Shown in pieces: positions 8,488 to 17,658 of a DNA stretch of 64,000 nucleotides. The notes beneath the pieces are model-generated. The model did not search any database, was not told where the DNA came from, and saw only the letters and a program-made list of their open reading frames with translations. A program made the translations under genes and the position numbers. How positions within the stretch are numbered: position 1 is the first letter of the stretch; each line of letters begins with the position of its first letter. This stretch comes from Asticcacaulis sp. YBE204. Its GTDB lineage: Bacteria; Pseudomonadota; Alphaproteobacteria; Caulobacterales; Caulobacteraceae. Location of the stretch: the NCBI RefSeq assembly GCF_000495855.1, contig NZ_AWGF01000021.1:1-64000 (forward strand). Reading direction: 5' to 3'.

Positions 8488-9927
8488 TCACCGCAGACCC
8501 AGCTGCGTTTCGATCTCTTCCAGCGACTTGCACTTGGTTTCCGGCACGAAGCGCGCGATCAGGGCAAAGCCGATCAGGCAGAATATCCCGTAAACCCAGA
8601 AGGTACCCGCCGCCCCCAGCGCCTTGTTCATCAGCGGGAAGGTGAAGGTGACGCCAAAACAGGCGATCCACAGGGCCGAGACCGAGATCGACATGGCCAA
8701 CCCCCGAACACGCGTCGGGAAAATCTCCGACAGCAGCACCCAGGTAATCGGCGCCAGCGACATGGCGTAAAGCGCGATGACGGCCAGAGTCAGGCCCAAC
8801 ACCAGCGGCCCGGTCAGCCCCATGAAAAAGGCTCCACCCAGCAGGGCATGGATGATCGCCATACCGCCTGCGCCCCACAGCATCAAGGCGCGCCGTCCGG
8901 CCCTATCGACAAAGGCGGTCGCCACCAGCGTGAAAATCAGGTTGATCGCGCCGGTGATAACGATATTGAACATGATGCCGCTGAGGTCGTAGCCTGCACC
9001 GCGGTAGATTTCTTCGGCATAGTTGAAGATGACATTGGTGCCGCTCCATTGCTGAAGCACGGCCAGCCCGATCCCCATCAACAGCACGGCAAACACGGCG
9101 GGTTTGAGCAGCTCGCGCCAGTTAGCTTGCCCCGTGTCGCTACGCAGACCCTGCGCAACGTCTTCCGTCTGGGCCTCGGCGTAGGCCTCGCCGCCGATGC
9201 GAGCGAAGACGGCCTTCGCCTTGTCGGCCTTACCCGCCTTGACCAGCCAGCGCGGGCTTTCCGGCACAAGGAAGGCGCAGACGAGGAAGATCAGCGACGG
9301 CACGGCGACGGCGGTGAACATCCAGCGCCAGCCGAACTGCCCGACCCACGACGCGCTCAGCGCCTCGGCCGATAGCTGCGTGCCCGATCCGGCGATCAGC
9401 AGATTGACGATCTGCGCCCCCAGAATACCGACCACGAGCGTCAGTTGGTTGAGCGTTACCAGACGCCCGCGCCACGCCGGCGGCGCGACCTCGGCGATAT
9501 AGGTCGGCGACACGTTCGAGGCCATGCCAATCGCGACCCCGCCCAGAATGCGCCAGACGATGAACAGGTCGAATGAGGTCGCCCAGCCGGTCAGGATCGA
9601 CGAGACCGCAAACAGAAACGCCGACAGGATCAGCAACGGCTTGCGCCCGAAACGATCCGACAGCAATCCGGCGATGATCGATCCGACCAGACACCCCAGC
9701 AGCGCGCAGCTATTGGCCCAGCCGATCAGGGCTTCGGAGGTCAGATTGAAATAGGCTTCGTAAAAGGGCTTGGCGCCGCCGACCACGACCCAGTCGTAGC
9801 CGAATAACAGCCCCCCCAGCGCCGCAACGGCGGAAATCATCCAGATATAGATAAGATTGAGCTTCGCTGGCGGCCCCCGTCCCTCAGCCGATGAACCCGC
9901 CGCACCTGTGACCACAACCATTTCCAA
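8488..9927 (-). CDS. MFS sugar porter family transporter
   Basis: 479 residues with about 12 transmembrane helices. Sugar porter signatures are present: GLLFGYDWVVVGGA in TM1, DRFGRKP after TM2, PESPRWLV before the central loop and VPETKCKSLEEIE at the C-terminus. It is first in the minus-strand operon with the regulator, dgoD and the SDR gene, so it probably imports the hexose or hexuronate feeding that pathway by proton symport. The second Met (position 3) is an equally good start. Confidence 0.9.
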   Translation of the reverse strand: MEMVVVTGAAGSSAEGRGPPAKLNLIYIWMISAVAALGGLLFGYDWVVVGGAKPFYEAYFNLTSEALIGWANSCALLGCLVGSIIAGLLSDRFGRKPLLILSAFLFAVSSILTGWATSFDLFIVWRILGGVAIGMASNVSPTYIAEVAPPAWRGRLVTLNQLTLVVGILGAQIVNLLIAGSGTQLSAEALSASWVGQFGWRWMFTAVAVPSLIFLVCAFLVPESPRWLVKAGKADKAKAVFARIGGEAYAEAQTEDVAQGLRSDTGQANWRELLKPAVFAVLLMGIGLAVLQQWSGTNVIFNYAEEIYRGAGYDLSGIMFNIVITGAINLIFTLVATAFVDRAGRRALMLWGAGGMAIIHALLGGAFFMGLTGPLVLGLTLAVIALYAMSLAPITWVLLSEIFPTRVRGLAMSISVSALWIACFGVTFTFPLMNKALGAAGTFWVYGIFCLIGFALIARFVPETKCKSLEEIETQLGLR

Positions 9928-9984
9928 CCCCTGACCTGTTTGCTTTTTTTGTCTTTATTGAGGACATGAAACCGCGAGTCAATA

Positions 9985-10006
9985 TTTATAATATATATAT
10001 TATAAA
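9985..10006. promoter_or_regulatory. 22-bp AT-only perfect palindrome between divergent genes
   Basis: Positions 9985-10006 read the same on both strands (half-site TTTATAATATA) and contain overlapping TATAAT-like boxes in both directions. The palindrome lies between the sugar porter (leftward) and the WD40 gene (rightward). It could be a shared promoter and operator, perhaps for the FadR-type regulator. Confidence 0.45.
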
Positions 10007-10098
10007 AATGAATACCCCTCTGCCTTTCGAATTCGCAGATGGAATTCACGCGCGTTTACCGTTAGCCTGCTCGACAAAATACCGGGGAGCGTGTGGGG

Positions 10099-11373
10099 AT
10101 GAAAAGCAAAACAGGTTATCAGTGGGTCGTGGTATCGGTCATCCTGTTTATCGGACTGTTGGGGCTCGGATATCTGGCCGTCACGATGGCGCAGACCGCC
10201 GCTGAAGACCGGTCGAAAACCCTGACCGTGCTGGCTCAGGAGGCTCTCGACCGATCGGATTTTGAAAGCGCCGCGCGTTTTGCCCTTGCCGCGATGCAAG
10301 GGCACGAGTGGCCTGTGATCGGCGTCGATGTCGACACGGCGGAGGCGGTTCTGGCTGAAACGGTCGCCAGGTCTCCGGCCCTGGGTAAGCGAATATATTT
10401 CAAGCACAGCGTGGACGCGGTGGCCTATTCGCCGGACGGCCAGTATCTGGTCACTTCCAGTCCTCCCGACGGCCTACAGATATGGGAGGCCAAAACCCAT
10501 CATTTGCTGGATTCCGCCCCGTTGCCGCAAGAGGCCACAGGCGTCACCAACCTCGCCTTTTCCGCGGACGGTCGGTCGCTCGTCTCCGACGAAGACTGGA
10601 GCTGGACGCTCCATCCGCCGACCGACGGCAAGCCCGGCCCTAGCCTGAGCCAGACGCCAAAAGGCGCCCCATCCAAGGCCTACACCCTGATCATGGACCT
10701 GAAAAACAGCGACAGGGAGACCTATCTGACGCATTCCCCGGATGGACGCACGGTGCTGGCGGCCGAGGACCTGCGCCTGCGGGTCTGGAATGTGCGCGAC
10801 CATAGCGTGATCTCACGCGATCTGAGCCCGGACGTCTATCTCGACCATGTGATCGAAGGGGCGTGGTATTCGCCCAACGGCAAATATGTGGCCATCCATT
10901 CGGGTACGGCGATCATTATACTCGACGGCAAAAGCCTTGCCTATGCCGGGGGCATAGTCCGTCTCGACGACAGTCAGACGGTCTGGTCGGCTAAATTTTC
11001 ACCGACGGGCGAGCGCCTTGCGGTCATGACAGATTCGACCACCGTCCAGATATTCAGAACCGCAGATATGGAGCCTGAGGGTCCGCCTCTGCGGCAAATC
11101 GGTTTGGTTCAGGATGTCGCCTTTTCTCCGGACGGCAAAACCCTTGCTGTGGCGGGCGGCGACGGCCAGGTCAGGTTCTGGGACGTGACAAAAGGACGCC
11201 CGAGCGGTCGGAACGCCTTAAAAGGTCAGGCTCTGATCGATGAAGCCTGTCGTCGCCTCCTACCGGGAGCGGTTTCCCGTTTCCGTGAACAGGAACTCGA
11301 TCACGCGCCGTTACTGAGTAAGCAACGGAATGCCGATGCCTGCCACGAGTCGCGGCAAATCTCTGCGCGTTGA
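10099..11373 (+). CDS. Membrane-anchored WD40-repeat protein
   Basis: 424 residues from ATG 10099, with a GGGGAG ribosome-binding site 9 nt upstream; a GTG two codons earlier is possible. One N-terminal transmembrane helix ([19 protein letters not shown], about residues 10-30) precedes a short helical stretch. At least six WD40-like blades follow, recognisable by SPDG/SADG/SPNG turns ([54 protein letters not shown]). The propeller should be a protein-interaction platform. It converges on the Ser/Thr kinase gene, 16 nt apart. Function unknown; a link to the kinase is suggested only by position. Confidence 0.75.
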   Translation: MKSKTGYQWVVVSVILFIGLLGLGYLAVTMAQTAAEDRSKTLTVLAQEALDRSDFESAARFALAAMQGHEWPVIGVDVDTAEAVLAETVARSPALGKRIYFKHSVDAVAYSPDGQYLVTSSPPDGLQIWEAKTHHLLDSAPLPQEATGVTNLAFSADGRSLVSDEDWSWTLHPPTDGKPGPSLSQTPKGAPSKAYTLIMDLKNSDRETYLTHSPDGRTVLAAEDLRLRVWNVRDHSVISRDLSPDVYLDHVIEGAWYSPNGKYVAIHSGTAIIILDGKSLAYAGGIVRLDDSQTVWSAKFSPTGERLAVMTDSTTVQIFRTADMEPEGPPLRQIGLVQDVAFSPDGKTLAVAGGDGQVRFWDVTKGRPSGRNALKGQALIDEACRRLLPGAVSRFREQELDHAPLLSKQRNADACHESRQISAR

Positions 11374-11389
11374 TTATGGCGGACCGGTC

Positions 11390-13774
11390 TTATATTTCCT
11401 TCCCCAGTCCCGCCCGCGGCGGCTGACAGGCCCTGGCGAGGAAATCCTTCACCTCGGCATAGCCGTTATCGCGATCGGTTGCGGTGAGCTGACCGCGCCG
11501 GGCCAGCAAGGCGAAATTGTCGCGCGTCTGAACCCAGGCTTCGCAGGCCTTGTCATAGCGTCCGGCGTTATAGAAGTTCCCGCCGCGCGTCGCCATAGCC
11601 GTCGTCTGACTGCGGATAGCGCCCGGTGCATCCCCAGCCCGGGCGACCATGGTCCGGTGCGCCGCCATGACCTCGTCGCTGATGCGCTCGGCGGCATCAT
11701 ACTGCTTTTGATCGGTCAGGACCTGCGCATAGACCTCGCCGGTAATCGCCACCAGTTGCAGCACCCCGTTGTCGTCGGGATCGCGTTTCGCCCAGTCGCG
11801 CGCTAAGCCATAGGCCTCCGAAATGGCCGCCTGCGCTTCCGGGTCGCGCATATTGGTCCGGTGGACGACGGCGCTGTACCACAGGGCGATGATCAGGCCG
11901 CGTTGCGTCTTTGGATTGTCACGCTCCAGCTTCACCCGCGCCCTGTTGACGCTGACCGCCTCGGCTAGGGTCGCCTTCGCCTCGTCGGCGCGTTTCAGCT
12001 TGTGCTGAGCTTCGCCCAGCAGCCGAAGGCTGGAACTGCGCGCCCCCAGCACAATGGGATCGTCGCGCAGGGTCGCGGGCAACCCCTTGTAAAAGCTATC
12101 CGCCCGCAGCATGACCGTGCGCATGGTCTCATAGTCGTTGTCCCAGCCATAGGCATCGCCCTCGGCCTGAATGGCGAGAATATAGGCATTGGCCAGTTTC
12201 GCATCGCTGGTCGCACGGTCCTTGAGCAGGGCCTGTACCTTCAGCGCCTGTTCGCGCGCCGCCTTCGGATCGTTGTTGTTGTAGAGGTTGGTACCCGACT
12301 GCTCCAGCAGCAGGTCGGCATAGGCCTTTGCGGCATCGGCATTGTCAGGGTTTTGCTCATGGACGGCTTTCAGAATGCCCTCGCCGCGCGCCAGCAGGGC
12401 ATTGGCGTCGGCATAGCGCCCCAGCGAGCTTTCCTGTCCGCCGCCGACGACCTGCGCCAGACGCACGAAGCCCTGACCGGCCTCGATGCGCACCGCCACC
12501 GGCGCGCGGGCGTCGTTGGCCAGTTTGTCGAGATAGTCGACGCCGGTTTTCGCCAGCATCTCGCGCGCCTGCGTGGCGCCGGAGACCTTGCTCACCTCGT
12601 CATAGACGTCGAACAGCAATGTATTGGCGATGGCGCGCGTCTCGTTGAAGCGCTGCTCGGCCTCGGCCAGAGCCGCCTCGGTGCGGGCATTGGCCACCAG
12701 CACCCCGCCGAACGCGACGACAATGGCCACGCCCGCCGACACCCCGGCCAGCACCGGCAGGCGATGACGACGGAAGAATTTGCGGAAGACATAGGTGCCC
12801 TCGCGGCCCACGGCCTCGACCGGATAGCCCGTCCGGTAGCGCTCGATATCGGCCAGCAGCGCATCGACGCCGGGATAGCGGTCGGCGATCTCCGTCGCCG
12901 AGGCGCGGGCGGCGATGGCACTCAGTTCAGGCGATGCCGGCTCGATCAGCTTCGTCAGCAACCGGCCCAGCGAATAGACGTCCGCCGCCGTCGTGACCTC
13001 CGTATGGGTCAGGCGCTCCGGTGCCGCGTAGCCCGGCGTCAAGCTGAGCCCCGCAATCGACGCCGACCCGCTCATATGGGCCTCCGCCGGGTCTTCGGGC
13101 GGTTTGGCGATGCCAAAATCAATCAGCTTTACCACCCCCTCGTCGGTGACGAGGATGTTGGACGGCGTCAGGTCGCGGTGGACGATCAGGTTGCGGTGCG
13201 CAAACGCCACGGCGCGGCAGACGTCGCCGAACAGGCGCAGCCGCGTGTCTTCGTCCGGACCGCGCTCGGTCACCCAGTCGAACAAAGGCAGGCCGTCGAC
13301 GCATTCCATGACGATATAGGGCGCGCCGGTGTCGGTTTCGCCACCGTCATAAAGCTGCGCGATGTTGGGGTGGCTGAGGCGCGCCAGGGTCTGGCGCTCG
13401 CGTTCGAACCGCTCGATCAGCGGCGCGGACATCAGTCCGGTCTTGATGATCTTGATGGCGACCGTGTGGTGAAAATCACCCGTCATCCGCTCGCCGCGAT
13501 AGACCGCGCCCATGCCGCCGCGCCCGATCAGGCCGGTGATGCGGTAGGCGCCGATGCGCGCCGGGTCGGCTTCGGGCTCCAGCGCGTCGGTCGCCGCGCC
13601 GGTCTTCAGGCTGATCAGCGAATCCGCCCGCAGCATGGCCAGCAACCGCTCGCGCAGGGCCGTCTGGCCTTCGGTCTGGGTTTCGATCCACGCCAGACGG
13701 TCAGGCGACGGGATATCGAGCGCCTGACCGAAAAGGGCAATCGCCTGGCGTTCGGTTTCAATAGGGTCGATCAT
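11390..13774 (-). CDS. Transmembrane Ser/Thr protein kinase with TPR-like sensor region
   Basis: 794 residues. The Hanks-type kinase domain (about residues 70-330) has the glycine loop IGRGGMGAVY, the ATP-binding Lys in VAIKI, the catalytic loop HRDLTPSN and the DFG motif (LIDFGIAKP). The usual catalytic-loop Lys (HRDLKP) is Thr here. A transmembrane helix follows (LPVLAGVSAGVAIVVAFGGVLVA), then a long helical TPR-like region to the C-terminus. ATG 13774 lies 2 nt after the sigma factor stop, so the two are co-translated. Such kinases paired with ECF-type sigma factors are known to control the partner sigma; that role is inferred here. Confidence 0.9.
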   Translation of the reverse strand: MIDPIETERQAIALFGQALDIPSPDRLAWIETQTEGQTALRERLLAMLRADSLISLKTGAATDALEPEADPARIGAYRITGLIGRGGMGAVYRGERMTGDFHHTVAIKIIKTGLMSAPLIERFERERQTLARLSHPNIAQLYDGGETDTGAPYIVMECVDGLPLFDWVTERGPDEDTRLRLFGDVCRAVAFAHRNLIVHRDLTPSNILVTDEGVVKLIDFGIAKPPEDPAEAHMSGSASIAGLSLTPGYAAPERLTHTEVTTAADVYSLGRLLTKLIEPASPELSAIAARASATEIADRYPGVDALLADIERYRTGYPVEAVGREGTYVFRKFFRRHRLPVLAGVSAGVAIVVAFGGVLVANARTEAALAEAEQRFNETRAIANTLLFDVYDEVSKVSGATQAREMLAKTGVDYLDKLANDARAPVAVRIEAGQGFVRLAQVVGGGQESSLGRYADANALLARGEGILKAVHEQNPDNADAAKAYADLLLEQSGTNLYNNNDPKAAREQALKVQALLKDRATSDAKLANAYILAIQAEGDAYGWDNDYETMRTVMLRADSFYKGLPATLRDDPIVLGARSSSLRLLGEAQHKLKRADEAKATLAEAVSVNRARVKLERDNPKTQRGLIIALWYSAVVHRTNMRDPEAQAAISEAYGLARDWAKRDPDDNGVLQLVAITGEVYAQVLTDQKQYDAAERISDEVMAAHRTMVARAGDAPGAIRSQTTAMATRGGNFYNAGRYDKACEAWVQTRDNFALLARRGQLTATDRDNGYAEVKDFLARACQPPRAGLGKEI

Positions 13775-13776
13775 AC

Positions 13777-14337
13777 TCAGGCCTGCTCGACCGGGTGCAT
13801 CAGGGCATCGGTCAGCCACGCCCGCGCCACCAGCCATCGCCGCTTGACCGTCGCTTCGGACAGGCCGCTCACGGCTGCGATGTCCTCGACCGTCATTCCA
13901 CCGAAATAGCGCATTTCCACCAACTCCATCAGGGCCTCGTCTATGGCCTTCAAACGGATTAGCGCAGAATTGAGCGCATTCAGGTCAAGGCGCTGATCGC
14001 CTTCGATGCGAGTGGTCAGTTCGACCTTCTTATGCTGACGCTTGTCGCTCTGTTTCGAACGCACATGGTCGATCAGGATATTGCGCATCATGCGCGAGGC
14101 CAGCGCGATCAGATGCGCCCGGTCGGAGACCTCGATGCGCTCGACCTTCATCAGCTTCAGCACCACATCATTGATCAGGTCGCCGGTCGACAGCGAAGAA
14201 TTGACCTCGCGCCGCAGCCGCGCGGCGGCAATCTGGCTGAGTTCGGGATAGAGCCGTCCGATCAGGCGGTCGCGCGCCTCAGGCAGACCGTCGCGCCATT
14301 GTCCCATCAGGACGCGCGTATAAAATTCCTCGGCCAT
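13777..14337 (-). CDS. ECF-type RNA polymerase sigma factor (sigma-70 X6-like)
   Basis: 186 residues. The region-2 segment (about 20-95) contains GDLINDVVLKLMK and ASRMMRNILIDHVRSK. The region-4 helix-turn-helix near the C-terminus contains RYFGGMTVEDIAAVSGLSEATVKRRWLVARAWL. No anti-sigma gene is adjacent. Instead a transmembrane Ser/Thr kinase gene starts 2 nt after the stop, the arrangement known for ECF groups regulated by phosphorylation. The gene is divergent from the small-membrane-protein cluster at 14.5 kb, which is a plausible target regulon. Confidence 0.9.
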   Translation of the reverse strand: MAEEFYTRVLMGQWRDGLPEARDRLIGRLYPELSQIAAARLRREVNSSLSTGDLINDVVLKLMKVERIEVSDRAHLIALASRMMRNILIDHVRSKQSDKRQHKKVELTTRIEGDQRLDLNALNSALIRLKAIDEALMELVEMRYFGGMTVEDIAAVSGLSEATVKRRWLVARAWLTDALMHPVEQA

Positions 14338-14518
14338 CCCTTACCCTCGCGCCCGGTCCGGTCCTTATTTTACACCACGCTTTCGCGCTTTTGTCGAAAC
14401 GAAAATCAGCGTTCGCCGAGCGTCGTGATTTTTTTATACCTCCTGTGAGCCGTTTTGCCGCGATGACACGCTGAACCTGATGAAAGGCCCTGATGAGGGC
14501 CGCTTCGGGGACTTCGCC

Positions 14519-14734
14519 ATGAACGACAAGCTCGCGAAATTACGACATTTCGATTTCAGCTCGCTGGTGCTGGGCAATGGCCCGGCGCGCTACCTGATCG
14601 TCGCCGCCCTGCCGCTGGTCTTCTACCTGATGTCGATGTGGGCCATGCAGGCGCAGATCAACCAGATGCAGCAGCAGATCATGCAGCCCATGATGCCGCA
14701 ACAAGGCTTTCAACAACAACAGCCGGGGTTCTGA
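14519..14734 (+). CDS. Small single-pass membrane protein, Gln/Met-rich tail
   Basis: 71 residues from ATG 14519; an in-frame ATG at 14480 would add 13. One hydrophobic helix (LIVAALPLVFYLMSMWAM) is followed by a Gln/Met-rich helical tail (INQMQQQIMQ...QQGFQQQQPGF). It is the first gene of the plus-strand cluster that starts back to back with the sigma factor. No family recognised. The tail could be a coiled-coil or oligomerisation segment. Confidence 0.65.
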   Translation: MNDKLAKLRHFDFSSLVLGNGPARYLIVAALPLVFYLMSMWAMQAQINQMQQQIMQPMMPQQGFQQQQPGF

Positions 14735-14736
14735 AC

Positions 14737-14931
14737 ATGACCCGCCCCTATGACCAGCCGAGCTTTGCCGACAGCCGGTTCCGGACGCTTAAGATACGGC
14801 TGCTGCTGTTCTTTCCGATCATATTTGCGACGCTCTTCGTCATCGGTGTCTGGAACCGGTATGTCGCCCCCGACAGAGCCATCGATAACAGCGCTTACGT
14901 GTCGTCCGCCACCGCCACGCGAGAGAAGTAG
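14737..14931 (+). CDS. Small single-pass membrane protein (64 aa)
   Basis: ATG 14737 is 2 nt after the preceding stop. A short cytoplasmic N-terminus (TRPYDQPSFADSRFRTLK) is followed by one strongly hydrophobic helix (LLLFFPIIFATLFVIGVW) and a polar tail. No family recognised. The stop codon directly abuts the protease ATG at 14932, supporting real, coupled translation. Confidence 0.65.
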   Translation: MTRPYDQPSFADSRFRTLKIRLLLFFPIIFATLFVIGVWNRYVAPDRAIDNSAYVSSATATREK

Positions 14932-15696
14932 ATGGACCAGCCGCCGTTTCCCATCACGAAAGACTACCGCTCAGGCTCGCGCGCCGGCCTGTTCGGCAAT
15001 CCGCTGGCGCTCGGCCTCGTGGTTCTGCTGGTCATCGTTCTGGGCGGGCTGAGCACGGTCTATGTTCAGCTCATGCCGAAACCGGCGCCGGCCATCACCC
15101 CGGATCTGCGCGGTCCCGGGCCGATACCCGGACCGACGCCGGGGCCGATCGTCCCCGCCGCCACGACGCTCGACCCGGCCAACGTGCCGGAAGACCTCAG
15201 CCCCGTCGACCTGCCGATCGAGAACCTGCGCCAGGAAACCCAGGTCTGGTGCTGGGCCGCCGTATCGCAGCAGATCATCGCCGCCAGCCGTGGAATGCCG
15301 CAAACGCCTTCGCAGTGCGCGCTGGTCGCCATGGCCAACGGGCAGCCGCCGGAGGTGTGCTGCGGCGGGCAGAACCCCAACTGCGTCACGACGGGCTCGC
15401 TGCAACAGATTCAGGGCCTGATCCAGCAGTTCGGCGGCCGCACCTCGACCTATGCCGAGCCCACCGACGCCATGACGCTCTATCGCACCCTCAAGATGGG
15501 TCACGCGGTGATCATCGGCATCGACGCCGGTCAGGGCATGGGCCACGTCGTCGTGGCGCGCGGCATGTCGTTCCAGCAGACGCCCAACGGCGTGGTGCCG
15601 CTGGTCCATATCAACGACCCGATGGCCTATTACACGCAACCCGTTCCCTTCAATCAGGTCGCCGCCGTCTGGCGCATGGCCATCATCGTCAACTAG
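14932..15696 (+). CDS. Membrane-anchored papain-like cysteine protease (C70/C39-like)
   Basis: 254 residues. An N-terminal transmembrane helix (about residues 23-45) and a Pro-rich linker (GPGPIPGPTPGP) precede a papain-fold domain. The catalytic-Cys motif is QETQVWCWAA, with oxyanion Gln and nucleophile Cys near residue 105. A Cys-rich insert follows (VCCGGQNPNCV). The His motif is MGHVVVARG and the Asn/Asp motif HINDP. This layout matches the AvrRpt2-type and C39_2 papain-like families. Topology puts the catalytic domain in the periplasm if the helix is a signal anchor. Its substrate may be a product of the same cluster; that is inference. Confidence 0.82.
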   Translation: MDQPPFPITKDYRSGSRAGLFGNPLALGLVVLLVIVLGGLSTVYVQLMPKPAPAITPDLRGPGPIPGPTPGPIVPAATTLDPANVPEDLSPVDLPIENLRQETQVWCWAAVSQQIIAASRGMPQTPSQCALVAMANGQPPEVCCGGQNPNCVTTGSLQQIQGLIQQFGGRTSTYAEPTDAMTLYRTLKMGHAVIIGIDAGQGMGHVVVARGMSFQQTPNGVVPLVHINDPMAYYTQPVPFNQVAAVWRMAIIVN

Positions 15697-15711
15697 ATCG
15701 GGATTTTTTCC

Positions 15712-16569
15712 ATGAACCAGATCGCCCCCACACCGCCAGCGTCTGCCTCCGATGTGCCGTGCCCCGGCTGCGGCGTCGCCAACCGCGCGGGCACCCGCTT
15801 CTGCTCGGCCTGCGGCACCGCCCTCACCCCTGCACCAACCCCCGTGCCGCCACCGTTGCCGCCTCAAATCCCCGGTCGCAGCTTCGCCCCCGGCGCGGCG
15901 GGACTGGGGCACGTGACCGTCGATAAACACGCCGATGTCGCCCTGCCCGCCGATCAGGCCTATCAACGCGCCGAAGCCATCCTGAGCGAGATGAAGGCCG
16001 ATATCGCCGCACCGATCCCGCCCGCGAGCCTGATGGCCCTCATCCCGCACAAGGGCTTCGGCAATCCGATCCGCTTCCGCTGTCAGGTCATGATCCAGCC
16101 GACCGGCCCGACCTCCAGCCGCGTCGCCTTCGGCATCAGGACCGACTGGAACTCGACCTTCCTGACGCTGGGGATCATGGGCGGCATCTGCCTGTTCAAT
16201 ATCTTCTTCCTGACCGCCGCCGTTGGGCTTCTGGCGCCGCTGTTCTCGATCGCCGCGATGGGGTGGATCGTCTACGACTATGCGACCGCCATTCCCAATC
16301 GTATCGGCAAGCAACTGGGGACGCGCCTGACCTCCGGCGTCAGTGCGCCCGCACCGCAACCCGCTCCCATAGTCGCCATGACACCGGCTGCCCCTCCGCC
16401 GCAGCCCGCAGCCCCGCAAGCGCCCGTGCCTGTGCCGCCCGCTCCCCTGCCGACGGAAGAAACCGACATCATCGCCCGTATCGAGAAGCTGGCGGTCTTG
16501 CGCGACAAGGGCCTTCTGTCACCGGAAGAATACGAGTCGCGCCGCACCGCGCTTCTGGACCGGCTCTAA
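15712..16569 (+). CDS. Zinc-ribbon, two-TM protein with SHOCT tail
   Basis: 285 residues. The N-terminal zinc ribbon has two CxxC pairs (CPGCG, CSACG; residues about 14-36), then a Pro-rich linker and a domain of about 80 residues (VTVDKHADVALPADQAYQRAEAIL...). Two adjacent hydrophobic helices (LGIMGGICLFNIFFLTAAVGLLAPL region) precede a Pro/Ala-rich linker. The C-terminus is a SHOCT-type helical hairpin (IARIEKLAVLRDKGLLSPEEYESRR). The domain-TM-TM-tail layout is shared with the next two genes. SHOCT modules commonly mediate oligomerisation. Function unknown. Confidence 0.7.
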   Translation: MNQIAPTPPASASDVPCPGCGVANRAGTRFCSACGTALTPAPTPVPPPLPPQIPGRSFAPGAAGLGHVTVDKHADVALPADQAYQRAEAILSEMKADIAAPIPPASLMALIPHKGFGNPIRFRCQVMIQPTGPTSSRVAFGIRTDWNSTFLTLGIMGGICLFNIFFLTAAVGLLAPLFSIAAMGWIVYDYATAIPNRIGKQLGTRLTSGVSAPAPQPAPIVAMTPAAPPPQPAAPQAPVPVPPAPLPTEETDIIARIEKLAVLRDKGLLSPEEYESRRTALLDRL

Positions 16570-16573
16570 GACC

Positions 16574-17152
16574 ATGCCCCGTCGCACCGCATCTGACACC
16601 TACTGGAAAACCGTCGAAGCCGCGACGCTAACCCCGGCGGGCGCGGTGCAGGCGCAGATCGACCGCGCCGTGCTGACCTGCGGTTTCCAGCCGCAAACCC
16701 TGTCCGGCGAGCCCCTGACCCGGACCTGCGAGCGACGCGAATGGCCTTTGGGGGTGCCGACGCGCTATCAGTGGCTGATCCGCGTGCGCAGTGACGCCGA
16801 CGCGACCATCCTGTCGGTGCGGGTCGGGCTGCGCACGGGGCTCGACTACTATCTGGCCCTGCTCGTCGCCTATGCCGCCGCGATGGGCTGCGTGCTGGTC
16901 ATGGCCGAACAGCCGGGCCTTATGGTCTGGCTTGTACCGGTAGCCGCGGCTTTGTTCCTGTGGCCGGCATTGCATGCGGTTGCCACGCGGCTGAGGGCGC
17001 GTGTGCTGGAAAAGCCGCTGTGGACAGCGCTGGAAGTACTCAGGCCGTGGCTGTGGACGCGCACGATCCGCCGTTCGCTCAATCAGGCCTATGGCGAGGA
17101 TCAGATCACCGACAGCCGCGAACTCACCATGCCGTCCAAAGGGGGCCACTGA
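16574..17152 (+). CDS. Two-TM membrane protein of the sigma/kinase-linked cluster
   Basis: 192 residues, starting 4 nt after the preceding stop. An N-terminal soluble domain of about 80 residues is followed by two close transmembrane helices (YYLALLVAYAAAMGCVLVM and LMVWLVPVAAALFLWPAL) and a cytoplasmic helical tail. The architecture resembles the central part of the preceding protein and the whole of the following one, suggesting divergent paralogues. No named family recognised. Its stop overlaps the next start (TGATG). Confidence 0.65.
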   Translation: MPRRTASDTYWKTVEAATLTPAGAVQAQIDRAVLTCGFQPQTLSGEPLTRTCERREWPLGVPTRYQWLIRVRSDADATILSVRVGLRTGLDYYLALLVAYAAAMGCVLVMAEQPGLMVWLVPVAAALFLWPALHAVATRLRARVLEKPLWTALEVLRPWLWTRTIRRSLNQAYGEDQITDSRELTMPSKGGH

Positions 17153-17658
17153 TGAGCGTCCATACCTATGCCAGAGTTTCGCGCGCCCAATCGCGTCAGT
17201 CGGTTCAGCGCCTCGATCCCGCCGTCCGCGCCGCCTTGACTGGGGCCGGGTTCCGCATCTGCGCCCGCGACCTCGACGATGACGAAGAGGCCGATACCGA
17301 CGTCTGGATCGGCGCCGAAAAGATCGCCGCCCTGCCGGACCTGCCCGTCCGCCATTGCGGCAGCGTATGGATGGACACCGAAGGCCGCCGCACGCACATC
17401 CAGTTGACGCTGGAACTGAGCGCCACCGCCGGCACGTGGCAGACCGTCGTTGCCTTGTTCGTCAGCCTGCTGATCTTCGGACTGGCCGAGTTTCTCATGC
17501 CCGGCCTGATCTGGTTGTCGCTGATCCCGTTATTCTGGTTCCTCGTCGCCACCGTCGCGCTGAACCGGCAGCAGAGCCGTCTTGAAAAACGCTTCTGGGC
17601 CGCCCTGTCCGGCGCCGCGGATCTCAGCCCGCTTGAGAAAAGCTGGGTGCAAAGATGA
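17152..17658 (+). CDS. Two-TM membrane protein, likely paralogue of preceding gene
   Basis: 168 residues from ATG 17152; a start further upstream would lie inside the preceding gene. The N-terminal soluble domain (RLDPAVRAALTGAGFRICARDLDDDEEADTDVW in two parts) precedes two adjacent hydrophobic helices (TVVALFVSLLIFGLAEFL and LIWLSLIPLFWFLVATVAL) and a short tail (RLEKRFWAALSGAADLSPLEKSW). Same layout and similar length as the preceding protein. The stop overlaps the next start (ATGA at 17655). Function unknown. Confidence 0.65.
   Translation: MSVHTYARVSRAQSRQSVQRLDPAVRAALTGAGFRICARDLDDDEEADTDVWIGAEKIAALPDLPVRHCGSVWMDTEGRRTHIQLTLELSATAGTWQTVVALFVSLLIFGLAEFLMPGLIWLSLIPLFWFLVATVALNRQQSRLEKRFWAALSGAADLSPLEKSWVQR

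Noticed and set aside
12002-13909. 635-codon open frame on the plus strand opposite the kinase
   Set aside because: Antisense shadow in GC-rich DNA: Arg/Gln/His-rich translation without domains, while the minus strand encodes a clear kinase.
14971-16419. 482-codon minus-strand frame opposite the protease and SHOCT genes
   Set aside because: His/Arg/Gly-rich shadow; the plus strand has coupled genes with real domains.
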